A stretch of 64,000 nt of DNA, from positions 124,001 to 188,000 of the forward strand of contig NZ_JBHUPY010000007.1 of NCBI RefSeq assembly GCF_042688385.1, given 5' to 3'. Shown piece by piece: positions 41,073 through 49,849 of the stretch. A program made the position numbers and the translations under genes. Source of the DNA: Herpetosiphon sp042688385 (lineage in GTDB: Bacteria; Chloroflexota; Chloroflexia; Chloroflexales; Herpetosiphonaceae). The number at the start of each line of letters is the position of its first letter. The first letter of the stretch is position 1. Under the pieces are notes generated by a model that did not search any database, had not been told where the DNA came from, and worked only from the letters and a program-made list of their open reading frames with translations.

Positions 41073-42368
41073 CTATTCAGAGCGGCCTACAAATGGCAAA
41101 TACAATTTCCAACTTAGCGGAGTTATAGTCGGCGATGTGATGGTGACGGTTGTTGTTGGAGTGCTGGTTGGCGTGGTGCTGGTTGGCGTGGTTGATGGTG
41201 GAGTGCTGGTTGGCGTAGTAGTGGTTGCCGTCACGCTCGGTGGAGTGGTTGCAGTTGGCGTGATGGTTAAGGTCGGCGTAATCGTGACAATTGGTGTGAT
41301 GCTTACCGTTGGTGTTACGGTTGGGGTAATCGTTGCAGTTGGCGTAACCGTTGCGGTTGGAATGATGGTTGCCGTCGGCGTGACCGTTGCGGTTGGCGTA
41401 ACCGTTGCAGTTGGAATAACGGTTGCCGTCGGTGTGATGGTTGCGGTTGGCGTAACCGTTGCCGTTGGAATGATGGTTGCGGTAGGCGTGACGGTTGCCG
41501 TTGGGGTAATCGTTGCGGTTGGTGTGATGGTTGCTGTCGGGATGATCGTTGCGATTGGCGTGACGGTTGCTGTTGGCGCAGGAATGTCAGCAAACAAGAT
41601 CATGTATAGGGCACTATTTGTCCCTATATTGCGCGCATCACCGGACAGAAAATTGAAGTCGGTTTGCCCATTGACATTGCGATAATAACCATAGTTTGGC
41701 GCACCTAACGGTACCGAGCCAGCAGCAAAGGCTGGAGCACCTGCACCGCCACGAATTGCTGTAGTCAGGTTCGTCGTATCAACAAGGCCAGCACCGCTAT
41801 CGCCACGAATATTGATCGTAACACCATGGTCGCTGAGGCCAGTCAGAGTCAACGGGTTCGTCAACGGAATTGAAATATCGTAAAGTCCTCCCGCTACGAG
41901 GTTACCGCCGCCAAGATCAAAGCTGAGTAAACCACCAACAGGGTTTGTAAACACCTGCGTATTGGTAGCATTGAAACTATCCCAAAATTGAATTCGAACT
42001 TGGATGTTGGTATAGGTGGTTGCGGAGAGTGAAACCAGCCCAAACTGGAGTGCCGTAATATCGCTTGCTGTTGCCAGATTGAACGGTTGTCCCATATAGG
42101 TATGGGGTGCGTTTGCAAAATTAATAAAATCATCAGCCCCAGTGATTGTATCGAATACTGGGGTGATTACCTGCGGCAAACGAGCATTCGTCAGTAACGT
42201 GCCACTAGGCTTGAGTTGCCCCATTGATGTGTCGCGCGCAACTTCAGGCAAGCCCTGTGCTGGACGTGTAGCGCTGGTCGTCGTTGGCGAAACTGCCAAG
42301 CCGGCAAGCAGCGCTAACAAACAACCAACAGCACTCAAAATTCCCAACTGGCGATGGATTCGATTCAT
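41073..42368 (-). CDS. Secreted Thr/Pro-repeat protein with Chloroflexota-type C-terminal tail
   Basis: A 431-aa exported protein. Residues 1-30 form a signal peptide (LGILSAVGCLLALLAGLAVS, then an S/T-rich cleavage region). Residues about 70-270 form a globular, probably beta-rich domain (FDTITGADDFINFANAPHTYM; GGGNLVAGGLYDISIPL), not recognised as a known family. Residues about 271-415 are a linker of TPTATV/TPTATI hexapeptides, then TTPTST units. The protein ends SWKLYLPFVGRSE; tails of hydrophobic YLPL type after TP-rich linkers recur in Chloroflexota secreted proteins and may be a surface-sorting signal (inference). GGAGG precedes ATG 42368. Confidence 0.75.
   Translation of the reverse strand: MNRIHRQLGILSAVGCLLALLAGLAVSPTTTSATRPAQGLPEVARDTSMGQLKPSGTLLTNARLPQVITPVFDTITGADDFINFANAPHTYMGQPFNLATASDITALQFGLVSLSATTYTNIQVRIQFWDSFNATNTQVFTNPVGGLLSFDLGGGNLVAGGLYDISIPLTNPLTLTGLSDHGVTINIRGDSGAGLVDTTNLTTAIRGGAGAPAFAAGSVPLGAPNYGYYRNVNGQTDFNFLSGDARNIGTNSALYMILFADIPAPTATVTPIATIIPTATITPTATITPTATVTPTATIIPTATVTPTATITPTATVIPTATVTPTATVTPTATIIPTATVTPTATITPTVTPTVSITPIVTITPTLTITPTATTPPSVTATTTTPTSTPPSTTPTSTTPTSTPTTTVTITSPTITPLSWKLYLPFVGRSE
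41230..41580 (-). repeat. 18-bp tandem repeat encoding TPTATx units
   Basis: About nineteen units of the type ACGGTTGCGGTTGGCGTG (plus strand) encode the Thr/Pro linker of the secreted protein. The repetition also opens a long VAVGVT-type frame on the other strand, which is an artefact. Confidence 0.85.
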
Positions 42369-42525
42369 GGATACCTCCTATATCACATGGTACCTAGCTT
42401 CAGCAGAAGCCAGCTAGCTAACTAGCAATGATGAGACCACAGAATCAATAGGATATGCACAGCATAGACCATAAGCGCTTGCTAGGAGGCATCAATTCGA
42501 ACTAATTGGGCTGCTCTCATTGAGA

Positions 42526-43575
42526 TTAAATTCGGCTATAACGCCATAGATGCACCGTACAACCAAGCAACGAGGCCGCTAAATAGCTACCACTTACATC
42601 CCATTCAAGGATGAATGGAATCATGACGGCTCTTCCGCCAACGTCCGCAACATCAGTTATAACCGTTGCGAGATGCTTGCCATGGCGATCCCAACATTGA
42701 ATCTGATTATTCCAGGCTGCGATCGCCAAGAAATCGCCACTTGGATGCCATGCGAAAGCCATTACTGTTGTGGCCAATTCAATGCTGATACTCTGACCAT
42801 TTAAAGTGCGTATTTGGAGTTTGGTTTGATTGGCTTGGGCTAAAAGAGTCCCATCTGGCGACCAACCAAAACAGCGGCCATGTTCCCACTCCCGTTGATC
42901 ACTGTCCAGTTCCCATTGATCAAGCATTTGGCCTGCGCGATCGATCAAAAACACTGTGAATTGGGTTCGAAGCGCAAACATTCGCGAACTGGGATGCCAA
43001 ACAATTTCAAGCACTTGGCTGATTTGGTGATGGTTGATGCTAGTTTGCGCGATGAGTTGGCCATTACGTTGCCAAATACGCAACTCAATTGGGTTTACGC
43101 TAGGTTGATTCCACGCAGCGACCAGATATTCGCCATCCACCGACCAAGCCAGATTATCCTTAAACGCTTCTGGGATTAGATTCTGACCCAAATCATGAAG
43201 TGTAGCACTCGCTAAATCCCATAATTGCCAAAAATTCTGTTTGGCGTTATAGCTGACTACTTGGGGATAGACTGGATTCCACGCCATGCGCGAGCCTGGT
43301 ATTTGACGGATCAAACGACCATGTGGATTCCATAATTGAATAACATTGGTTCGAACTGCCAGCAAAGTGCCATTCAGCACCCATTGGAGTTCCTCCACAT
43401 AACTCTGGCAATTTAATTTGGTTTGCAATTGGCCATCAGCATTCCAAATTGTCACATCATAGCGTTTTTTGTAATCTAAGGTTGAGCCAGTTGCTAATAG
43501 CGCCTGATAGGGATGCCATGCGATTGGATTTGGCGTGTAGCCCCATTTGCCACATTGCCGATGGTAGTTAATCAT
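42526..43575 (-). CDS. WD40-repeat protein
   Basis: A 349-aa soluble protein made of WD40-like beta-propeller blades: repeated units pair a WHP/WSPDG start with an xIWN/LWD/CWDRHGK end, for example AWHPYQALLATGST...VTIWNADGQL, FGWSPDGTLLAQA and AWHPSGDFLAIAAWNNQIQCWD. About seven blades fit the length, so one complete propeller is likely. It has no signal peptide and no other domain. Such propellers mediate protein contacts; no partner gene is adjacent. ATG 43575 faces the Nudix gene across an 87-bp gap. Confidence 0.8.
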   Translation of the reverse strand: MINYHRQCGKWGYTPNPIAWHPYQALLATGSTLDYKKRYDVTIWNADGQLQTKLNCQSYVEELQWVLNGTLLAVRTNVIQLWNPHGRLIRQIPGSRMAWNPVYPQVVSYNAKQNFWQLWDLASATLHDLGQNLIPEAFKDNLAWSVDGEYLVAAWNQPSVNPIELRIWQRNGQLIAQTSINHHQISQVLEIVWHPSSRMFALRTQFTVFLIDRAGQMLDQWELDSDQREWEHGRCFGWSPDGTLLAQANQTKLQIRTLNGQSISIELATTVMAFAWHPSGDFLAIAAWNNQIQCWDRHGKHLATVITDVADVGGRAVMIPFILEWDVSGSYLAASLLGCTVHLWRYSRI

Positions 43576-43595
43576 TCTTGCGATCCTTAGGATTT

Positions 43596-43664
43596 GCAGC
43601 CTTGATTATAATGTGAGGAAGATTGAGTAGTTGTAGCGCTGATTATAAGGCGAGGAAAATCAAT
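43596..43664 (+). promoter_or_regulatory. Imperfect direct repeat containing the Nudix ribosome site
   Basis: Two 31-bp segments, beginning at 43596 and 43633, share TGATTATAAxGxGAGGAAxAT at a period of 37 bp. The second contains the GAGGA ribosome site of the Nudix gene; the first has a TATAAT (43606-43611) and a decoy GAGGA. Confidence 0.35.
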
Positions 43665-44154
43665 GCAGCAACCTACATGGCAGGTTAATACGCATCAACA
43701 AACATGGCATGTGCGTTGGCACCCAGCCGATAGCGAGTCAGCAGGCAAAGCTCATGGCTCGGCTGGCATTTGCCTCACGCCTGAACGCCAAATTGTAGTG
43801 GTGAGCCAAAATGGGATTGATTGGGATGTACCAGCAGGCCGCAGCGAGGCAGGCGAATCGTGGGCAGCAACCTTGCAACGCGAGCTAGCCGAAGAAGCAT
43901 GTGCCATGGTTCAAAGCGCTAGCTTATTGGGCTTTTGCCAAAGCCAATGTTTGGCTGGAGCAGAACAAGGGCTAATTTTAGTCCGCGCGTTTTGGCTGGC
44001 CCAAGTTACAATCCAAGCATGGCAGCCACAATTCGAAATGATCGAACGACGACTGATTGAACCTAAGGAAATTTGGGGCTACCTGCCACAGGCCTATCTA
44101 CCAATCTATCGCCATGTATTGCAGGTAGCCTCATTGTTTATTGAAGTCGATTAG
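43663..44154 (+). CDS. Nudix hydrolase
   Basis: A 163-aa Nudix-fold protein. The Nudix box spans about residues 66-88 as GRSEAGE...RELAEEACA: G-x5-E-x7-RE-x2-EE-x-C, so the usual final glycine is a cysteine. The acidic metal-binding residues are all present, so pyrophosphohydrolase activity is expected; the substrate nucleotide is unknown. GAGGA precedes ATG 43663. It is divergent from the WD40 gene and convergent with a membrane-protein gene. Confidence 0.85.
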   Translation: MQQPTWQVNTHQQTWHVRWHPADSESAGKAHGSAGICLTPERQIVVVSQNGIDWDVPAGRSEAGESWAATLQRELAEEACAMVQSASLLGFCQSQCLAGAEQGLILVRAFWLAQVTIQAWQPQFEMIERRLIEPKEIWGYLPQAYLPIYRHVLQVASLFIEVD

Positions 44155-44187
44155 ATTAAGTGTTCCGCTCAGCACTAGCCGTCAGAT

Positions 44188-44865
44188 TTAGCGTATCCAG
44201 CGATTAAAACTTAGCTCCCATACGACGATTAAATTATTCAATTGAGATAGTAATAAGCTCACTACAATAAATGTAAGACAGCGAAACAGCACATATACTT
44301 GAATTTTCCGAGTATAGATTAAACCAAAGCCATAGCTAAATAATCCTAGCAGCATAAGCACTGGCAGTAGATTCCATCCTTTTGATAACCAGTACAATAA
44401 AGGAATCGATACGACTGTAATCATTATGATTTTGATCAGAAGATATTCAGGTTGAAGTGGTAATGTCGATTGGCTAATATGTTTAAACAAAATTGTGATA
44501 AAACCAAACGATGATACGATTACGAATATTATTGTTATCAATAGAGGTAACATTCTTGCAGTTGTTGGTGCATTAATAAACATAGATGATGTATAAAATG
44601 GTATTAGTAAACTTAGCGAGAAAAATAAATTTCTCCAGCCATACGTTTTACGATCAAAATCAATCGTATCAATCATCTCTGGCAAATGATCAAGACCATA
44701 GCCTAAAAAGATAACTCCTGCAAAGATAAGTAGCTTTAGAAATAGTACCCAATTTGAGGCTACCAATATTGAAGACGGCAACATAAGCATCCCAAGGATG
44801 ATACATGGCAAGGATAGAATCAAGAAAAGGTACGGACGTGGTTGGTTAATTAAACGCTTGAACAT
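44188..44865 (-). CDS. Hypothetical membrane protein, 225 aa
   Basis: Not recognised. The protein is almost entirely hydrophobic with about seven predicted membrane helices, starting PYLFLILSLPCIILGMLML, and carries short charged loops such as DHLPEMIDTIDFDRKTYGW. The DNA is clearly more AT-rich than its neighbours, which could mean foreign origin. ATG 44865 has a GAGGAGA site. It stands alone, convergent with the Nudix gene and next to a repeat-rich gap. Confidence 0.65.
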   Translation of the reverse strand: MFKRLINQPRPYLFLILSLPCIILGMLMLPSSILVASNWVLFLKLLIFAGVIFLGYGLDHLPEMIDTIDFDRKTYGWRNLFFSLSLLIPFYTSSMFINAPTTARMLPLLITIIFVIVSSFGFITILFKHISQSTLPLQPEYLLIKIIMITVVSIPLLYWLSKGWNLLPVLMLLGLFSYGFGLIYTRKIQVYVLFRCLTFIVVSLLLSQLNNLIVVWELSFNRWIR

Positions 44866-44986
44866 AGATTCTCCTCATCATAAATACTACGGGGATTTGG
44901 TTGATATTCTCAATCAACCGCCGATAATACGTACAGCGTGGCTTAAGGTTCCATAAATTCCTAAACCTTGGATTCTAACTCTAATG

Positions 44987-45140
44987 TTACATTGGATGGG
45001 CAAGCAGTGGAATGCCCTCACCCCCAGCCCCGCTCCCACTGAACGCGGGCGAGGGGAGCACAGACTCTGTGGTTCCCTCGTGTCCGTTCGACGGGCGCGG
45101 GGGTGAGGGGAAATCAGTGGTTAAGTGATGTACTATTATA
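44987..45140. mobile_element. Shortened, inverted relative of the MITE-like element
   Basis: Read on the minus strand it shows TAGTACATCA, CTTAACCACTG, the C-rich palindrome and TTGCCCATCCAATGTAACA, the same order as the full MITE but with shortened ends. TCTAA occurs outside both ends (44982-44986 and 45141-45145), a possible target duplication. Confidence 0.55.
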
Positions 45141-45360
45141 TCTAACGCCTATGCCATTTTTGCTTCTGATTTTTGGTAGCCTCCCTAATCCTTTATCTTT
45201 TCCATTGGCCCAGATTCGCTCAAATTATTCTTTCCCAAAGCCAAAAGACAATAGCCAATAGCCTGATCCCTTTTGACTTCTGACTTCTGACTTCTGACTT
45301 CTGATTTTTGCTTTGGCATTTCATCCTTCATCCCTCATCCTTCATCCTTTCAAAATTACC
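45141..45360. repeat. Dispersed-repeat block upstream of merR
   Basis: CAATAGCCAATAGCC (45250-45265), TGACTTCTGACTTCTGAC (about 45275-45305) and CATCCTTCATCCCTCATCC heptamers (about 45320-45350). No gene. Confidence 0.7.
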
Positions 45361-45362
45361 CC

Positions 45363-45394
45363 TTGACTCTATAGCATAGTATAGGGTTTATGAT
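45363..45394 (+). promoter_or_regulatory. MerR-type promoter with 20-bp spacer
   Basis: TTGACT (45363-45368) and TATGAT (45389-45394) are separated by 20 bp, the long spacing MerR activators correct by DNA distortion. The spacer holds the dyad CTCTATA-gcatag-TATAGGG. It lies 24 bp before merR, implying autoregulation. Confidence 0.75.
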
Positions 45395-45417
45395 AGGCAT
45401 CAGAAAGGAATTGAGCG

Positions 45418-45828
45418 ATGCAAATTGGTCAAGTAGCCCGCCGCTGTGGCGTAAGTGTCCAAACTGTCCGTTTGTATGAACGCATGGGTTTGATCGAAAC
45501 CGCCCAACGCCGCGAATCGGGCTATCGCGATTATGCGGGCACAGTCATTGCGCGAATTTTGGCGATCAAGCAGGGCCAAGCACTTGGCTTTAGTCTAAGC
45601 GAAATGGGCATGTTTCTGCAACTCAGCCCGCAAACGACTGAGCAAGCGTTGATTGAGCAATTCGTTGAGCAAAAAGTGCAGCAAATTGAGCAAACGATTC
45701 AACAGTTTCAACGCTTGCGCTTGGCGCTCGAAGAATTTGCCACTCGTTCCGCCGACGACTCGCGCGAATGCCCAGTTATTTATGCTTTGGCCGAGATGGC
45801 CTGTGTACAAGGAGTTTCTGATGCCTAG
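45418..45828 (+). CDS. MerR-family transcriptional regulator
   Basis: A 136-aa regulator with an N-terminal winged helix (MQIGQVARRCGVSVQTVRLYERMGLI) and the family's YRDY wing motif, followed by a long coiled-coil dimerisation helix (about 80-115) rich in Gln and Glu. The C-terminal effector region contains Cys in SRECPVIY and EMACVQG, which could ligate a metal or sense oxidation; the pattern is not close enough to MerR, CueR or ZntR to name the signal. It should activate its own operon, including the overlapping membrane-protein gene. Confidence 0.88.
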   Translation: MQIGQVARRCGVSVQTVRLYERMGLIETAQRRESGYRDYAGTVIARILAIKQGQALGFSLSEMGMFLQLSPQTTEQALIEQFVEQKVQQIEQTIQQFQRLRLALEEFATRSADDSRECPVIYALAEMACVQGVSDA

Positions 45829-46216
45829 AACAACCCAAAGTTTACGCTGGTTTGGTTGGTATGCGCTTAGCACCGGTCTGTTGGCCGCGCTCGCACCAAA
45901 TCTTATTTTGGGCCTTTTTGGCTTGCCAGCAACTAGCGAAGTTTGGCCACGGGTGGCGGGCATGCTCATTGGCTTTATCGGCGTATTGCACATGAATGTT
46001 AGCCCAATCAATCTGCAACGCTATGCTTTAGCGACGGTGGTGTTGCGGCTCAGCGTGCCGTTGATCTTCGGTTGGTGGGTCATCAGCGGGCTTGGGCCAT
46101 GGCAATTGTTGTTTTTTGCTGGCGCTGATGTAGTTGGGGCACTAGCAACCTTATGGGGCTTGCGGGTTGATCAACAAACGGGCAATTCACGCCAAACTAG
46201 CGCAATTGCCCGCTAA
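45821..46216 (+). CDS. Small membrane protein in the merR operon
   Basis: A 131-aa protein with four predicted membrane helices, starting MPRTTQSLRWFGWYALSTGL; the family is not recognised beyond a general DoxX-like four-helix look. ATG 45821 lies inside the end of merR (8-bp overlap) with GGAG 6 nt upstream, so translation is coupled. The arrangement suggests it is the target gene of the MerR regulator, perhaps a transporter or stress membrane protein. Confidence 0.7.
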   Translation: MPRTTQSLRWFGWYALSTGLLAALAPNLILGLFGLPATSEVWPRVAGMLIGFIGVLHMNVSPINLQRYALATVVLRLSVPLIFGWWVISGLGPWQLLFFAGADVVGALATLWGLRVDQQTGNSRQTSAIAR

Positions 46217-46222
46217 AAAAAG

Positions 46223-47485
46223 CTAATCGCGAACGTGGCCAGCGCCGCGCACAATCCATTTATACGAGGTCAATTCGCGCAAGGCCATCGGGCCACGAGC
46301 ATGCAATTTTTGGGTGCTGATCGCAATTTCAGCGCCCAAGCCCAATTGCGATCCATCAGTGAAACGGGTTGAAGAATTGGCATACACCACCGCTGAATCA
46401 ACTTCATTCAAAAAGCGCTCGATTGCGCTTGGATCTTGCGACAAAATCGTGTCGGAATGGTCGGTTCCATGCTGATCGATGTGTTCAAGCGCTTGATCAA
46501 GCCCATCGACCACCCGCACCGCCAAAATTAATGCCGAAAATTCTTGGCCAAAATCATCAGGCTGGGCCGCGACTAAATGCCACTCGCTATTGCCAGCCTC
46601 GCGCAAAATCGCCAAGGATTCAGGATCGCAGCGCAATTCGACGTTGTGCTCCTGCAAGGCAGCCCCCAAGCGCGGCAAGATTTTAGCGGCTGCACTGCGT
46701 TCAATCAACAAAGTTTCAAGCGAATTGCAGACACTTGGGCGTTGCACCTTGGCATTGACAATGATCGGCACAACTTGATCGAGCGGCGCAGTATGGTCAA
46801 CATAGGCATGGCACACGCCAATTCCGCCAGTAATCACTGGAATCGTGGCAGTTTGACGACAAAAATCGTGCAAGCCCGAGCCACCACGCGGAATAATCAT
46901 ATCCACATAGCGATCCAAGGTCAGCAAGCCGCGCACCAATTCACGATCAGGATTATCAATCAATTGCAAGGCATCAGCGGGCAAATCAACTCGTTCCAAG
47001 GCGCGGCGCAAGGCATGCACCAATGCTGCTGCAGAACGGGTAATTTCTTTGCCGCCGCGCAAAATCACCGCGCTACCAGCTTTGATGCACAAGGCTGCCA
47101 CATCGGCAGTAACATTTGGCCGCGCTTCGTAAATTACGCCGACTACGCCCAACGGCACGCGCCGCTTTTCAATGCGCAAGCCATTGGGCAGCACTCCTTG
47201 CTCAAAAACCTCGCCAACCGGATCAGGCAACACTGCCACCGTGCGCACATCGTTGGCAATTGCTTCGAGCCGTTGCTCGTTGAGCAATAAACGGTCAAGC
47301 AAAGCCGGAGTTAAGCCAGCCTCGCGCCCCAGCCGCATATCAGCAGCATTAGCCGAAAGAATCGATTCGCGATCAAGGCTTAGTTCTTCGGCCATCGCCT
47401 CAACGGCTGCATTGCGTTGGGCCGTGGTTGTGCGGGCCAATAATCGGGCTGCCAGCTTTGCGCGCTGACCCATTGCCTCAAGCAT
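46223..47485 (-). CDS. proA: Gamma-glutamyl phosphate reductase
   Basis: A 420-aa enzyme of proline synthesis that reduces glutamyl-5-phosphate with NADPH. Family features: KRRVPLGVVGVIYEARPNVTADVAALCIKAGSAVILRGG (shown here only as landmarks near 105-145), the catalytic cysteine in QRPSVCNSLETLL (about 252), and the C-terminal ANSSTRFTDGSQLGLGAEIAIS region. Length is standard. It is downstream of the histidine phosphatase and proB genes on the same strand; the phosphatase interrupts the usual proBA pairing. Confidence 0.97.
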   Translation of the reverse strand: MLEAMGQRAKLAARLLARTTTAQRNAAVEAMAEELSLDRESILSANAADMRLGREAGLTPALLDRLLLNEQRLEAIANDVRTVAVLPDPVGEVFEQGVLPNGLRIEKRRVPLGVVGVIYEARPNVTADVAALCIKAGSAVILRGGKEITRSAAALVHALRRALERVDLPADALQLIDNPDRELVRGLLTLDRYVDMIIPRGGSGLHDFCRQTATIPVITGGIGVCHAYVDHTAPLDQVVPIIVNAKVQRPSVCNSLETLLIERSAAAKILPRLGAALQEHNVELRCDPESLAILREAGNSEWHLVAAQPDDFGQEFSALILAVRVVDGLDQALEHIDQHGTDHSDTILSQDPSAIERFLNEVDSAVVYANSSTRFTDGSQLGLGAEIAISTQKLHARGPMALRELTSYKWIVRGAGHVRD

Positions 47486-47509
47486 TGTAGACTCCTCATT
47501 GACTAGCCA

Positions 47510-48205
47510 TCATAACTCGCCGAGTGGTGCTGCTGGATGATCTTCGCCTTCGAGATCGCCTTCGAGTTGCCAGCGCACTGCTGCATGCAAATGCACAGCA
47601 TCGTTATAGCCGCCCAAAAACCAGCGCACCTGCCCACCCCGCTGATGCTGATACCAATGAGTCAAGGATGTATTGGTCACTTCTAGGTCAACATTCGGTT
47701 GCTCGCTGCGGGTATGTGGCCAAAAATAGCTTAACGATGATTCTATCACCCAACCATGGCAAACAATTACAATCGTCGCATCGGGATTGGCATGCAACAC
47801 CCGTTCAAAATTGGTGTGAGTGCGCAGGCAGAAGCTTTGCCACGTCTCGCCACCTGGTGATAAGGGCTTGCGCAAATCGAAATCAAATTTGCCATAGCGT
47901 TGATTATATTCTTTCCAGCTTAGGCCATCGGCCTCGCCAACATTGAATTCGCAAAATGTCTCATCGTAGAGCAAGGGTTGAGCAAACGCAGGCGCAATAA
48001 TTTCGGCGGTTTGCATGGCCCGTGGCATCGTACTACAAATAAACAGATCGGGCACGACTTCACGGGTTGCGATCAGCCGATCGCGCAAATGTTCAGCTTG
48101 TTGCACGCCCAAATCGGTCAAGCCTCGATCGCCTTTGATGCCGCCAATAATTGGCTCGACATTCACCACAGCCTGCCCGTGGCGAATCAAATACAGTTTA
48201 GCCAT
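47510..48205 (-). CDS. Histidine phosphatase family protein (phosphoglycerate mutase-like)
   Basis: A 231-aa phosphatase with the catalytic LIRHGQAV at residues 5-12, the second arginine in CSTMPRAMQTAEII (about 57-70), the acid residue in FCEFNVGEADGLSWKE, and the second histidine in IVIVCHGWVI. The enzyme works through a phosphohistidine; cofactor-dependent mutase or phosphatase specificity (for sugar phosphate, alpha-ribazole phosphate or others) is not clear. It lies 24 bp before proA, so it is likely cotranscribed with it. Confidence 0.88.
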   Translation of the reverse strand: MAKLYLIRHGQAVVNVEPIIGGIKGDRGLTDLGVQQAEHLRDRLIATREVVPDLFICSTMPRAMQTAEIIAPAFAQPLLYDETFCEFNVGEADGLSWKEYNQRYGKFDFDLRKPLSPGGETWQSFCLRTHTNFERVLHANPDATIVIVCHGWVIESSLSYFWPHTRSEQPNVDLEVTNTSLTHWYQHQRGGQVRWFLGGYNDAVHLHAAVRWQLEGDLEGEDHPAAPLGEL

Positions 48206-48424
48206 AAAACCCCTTTTATAGAAGTATGAAGGATGAATTATGAGGGATGAAATACTTCTTCAGCCATTCACACCTTATTTATTGAAGGATGAATTTCATT
48301 GCTCACATATTCACACCTTTTTAGAAATAAGCAATAATTCAAAGCCGCAAAAATCCTATCCCTCATCCCTCATCCCTCATCCCTCATCCCTCATCCCTCA
48401 TCCCTCATCCCTCATCCCTCATCC
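48206..48424. repeat. Heptamer tandem repeat after proB
   Basis: About nine tandem CATCCCT units cover 48360-48424, with degenerate GGATGAA words at 48229-48250 and 48284-48295. On the minus strand the array begins inside the last codons of proB and supplies its TGA stop. Confidence 0.9.
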
Positions 48425-49521
48425 TTAACAAAGGCTACCATATCATCGCGGTGAATGACTTCATCGCCGTAGGAATAGCCGAGGATACTTTCGATGTCGC
48501 TGGTGCGTGAGCCTTTGATTTGAGCAACTTCGTGGGCGGCGTATTGGCATAAGCCACAGGCAATCGCCTGCCCATCGGGAGCGACAATCGCTACGGTTTG
48601 GCCACGTCGCCACTCGCCCTCAACCGCCACAATTCCTGCTGGCAACAGGCTGCGGCCTTGCTGAGTGAGGGCTTGCACCGCCCCAGCATCAACCGCAATA
48701 TGCGCTTGGCGCACGCGCTCGGCCATAATCCAACGCTTGCGGCTCTCCAAGCGGGTGCTGACTGGCCGAAAGCGCGTGCCAATACTCTCGCCAGCGGCCA
48801 AACGCAACAGCACATCAGGCTCGTTGCCAGCAGCAATGATCATGCTTGTGCCAGCCCGCGTGGCTAATTCGGCAGCCTGAATTTTGGTGAACATCCCGCC
48901 AGTGCCCCGATGCGAGCCAGCCGCCCCCGCTAAGGCATAGACTTGTTCGGTTACCACTGCCACATCGTCGATTAACTGAGCTTCGGGGTTATGGCGCGGA
49001 TCGGCGCTATACAAGCCAGCAATATCGCTCAAAATGACCAAAAGCTGCGCATCAACCAAATTTGCCACCAACGCCGAGAGCGTATCGTTATCGCCAACCC
49101 GAATTTCATCAACCGCCACCGCATCGTTTTCGTTGATAATCGGCAGCACGCCAATTTCCAAACAGGTTAATAAGGTTGCGCGGGCATTGAGGTAGCGCAC
49201 CCGATCGCGCAGATCGGCGCGGGTCAGCAGGGTTTGGGCAACTGGCACATCGTAAATTTCAAATAATTGGCCGTAGATGTGCATCAATCGACCTTGGCCA
49301 ACCGCCGCCAAGGCCTGTTTATGGGTCAATTCTCGCCGCCGTTTGGGAAAGCCCAAGCGCTCCCAACCTGCTAATACCGCCCCCGAGGAAACCAACACGA
49401 CTTCGTGGCCAGCAGTGCGCAAGTGGGCCATCTGACGGGCCAAATCGACCATGCGCGGGCGCTGTAAACGGTCAGTGCCATCGGTCAAAACGCTGGTGCC
49501 AAGTTTAATTACAATTCGCAT
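48412..49521 (-). CDS. proB: Glutamate 5-kinase
   Basis: A 369-aa enzyme with an N-terminal amino-acid kinase domain (MRIVIKLGTSVLTD; VVLVSSGAVLAGWERLG; INENDAVAVDEIRVGDNDTLSA) and a C-terminal PUA domain (about 275-365; VDAGAVQALTQQGRSLLPAGIVAVEG). It phosphorylates glutamate as the first step of proline synthesis and is usually feedback-inhibited by proline. The last residues KDEG and the stop codon are made from GGATGAG repeat units, so the original C-terminus may have been altered slightly; the PUA core is complete. Confidence 0.97.
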   Translation of the reverse strand: MRIVIKLGTSVLTDGTDRLQRPRMVDLARQMAHLRTAGHEVVLVSSGAVLAGWERLGFPKRRRELTHKQALAAVGQGRLMHIYGQLFEIYDVPVAQTLLTRADLRDRVRYLNARATLLTCLEIGVLPIINENDAVAVDEIRVGDNDTLSALVANLVDAQLLVILSDIAGLYSADPRHNPEAQLIDDVAVVTEQVYALAGAAGSHRGTGGMFTKIQAAELATRAGTSMIIAAGNEPDVLLRLAAGESIGTRFRPVSTRLESRKRWIMAERVRQAHIAVDAGAVQALTQQGRSLLPAGIVAVEGEWRRGQTVAIVAPDGQAIACGLCQYAAHEVAQIKGSRTSDIESILGYSYGDEVIHRDDMVAFVKDEG

Positions 49522-49849
49522 AGTAAGCTCTATTCATCAAGATGAGTATAAAACGCTATTTTAACGCCTAGCTCCAAATTGATTTCAACCAAACCATAAA
49601 AGCTGCGTTTTGAAACCACGAAGAGCACGAAGAGCACGAAGATCGAAAATCACGAATGTTATTTTTTTAGCCACGAATTACACGAATTGCGCCAAGCTGT
49701 GGCTATCGGCTATTGAGTTTTGACCTTTGACTTTTGACCTTTGATTTGGTATTTCATCCCTCATCCTTCAGCCTTCATCCTTATTTTCTGCCTTTTGATT
49801 TTTGACTTCTGAATTTGCTCTATGCTCTATGTTCTATGTTCTAAAATCA
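49522..49849. repeat. Dispersed-repeat block between proB and secA
   Basis: CACGAAGAGCACGAAGAGC (49616-49642), CGAATTACACGAATTG (49674-49690), TTTGACTTTTGACC words (49719-49748), CATCCCTCATCCTTCA heptamers (49753-49780) and TATGCTCTATGTTCTATG words (49821-49842). No gene. Confidence 0.75.

Noticed and set aside
41038..41685. A 215-aa plus-strand frame rich in VAVGVT repeats
   Set aside because: It is the antisense reading of the Thr/Pro repeat of the secreted protein, which has a signal peptide, ribosome site and globular domain; the plus-strand frame has none of these.
46577..47290. A 237-aa plus-strand frame inside proA
   Set aside because: Antisense to conserved proA codons with no family features of its own.
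48357..48424. Regular short repeats resembling a CRISPR array
   Set aside because: The unit is 7 bp and contiguous with no spacers; it is a tandem heptamer array.
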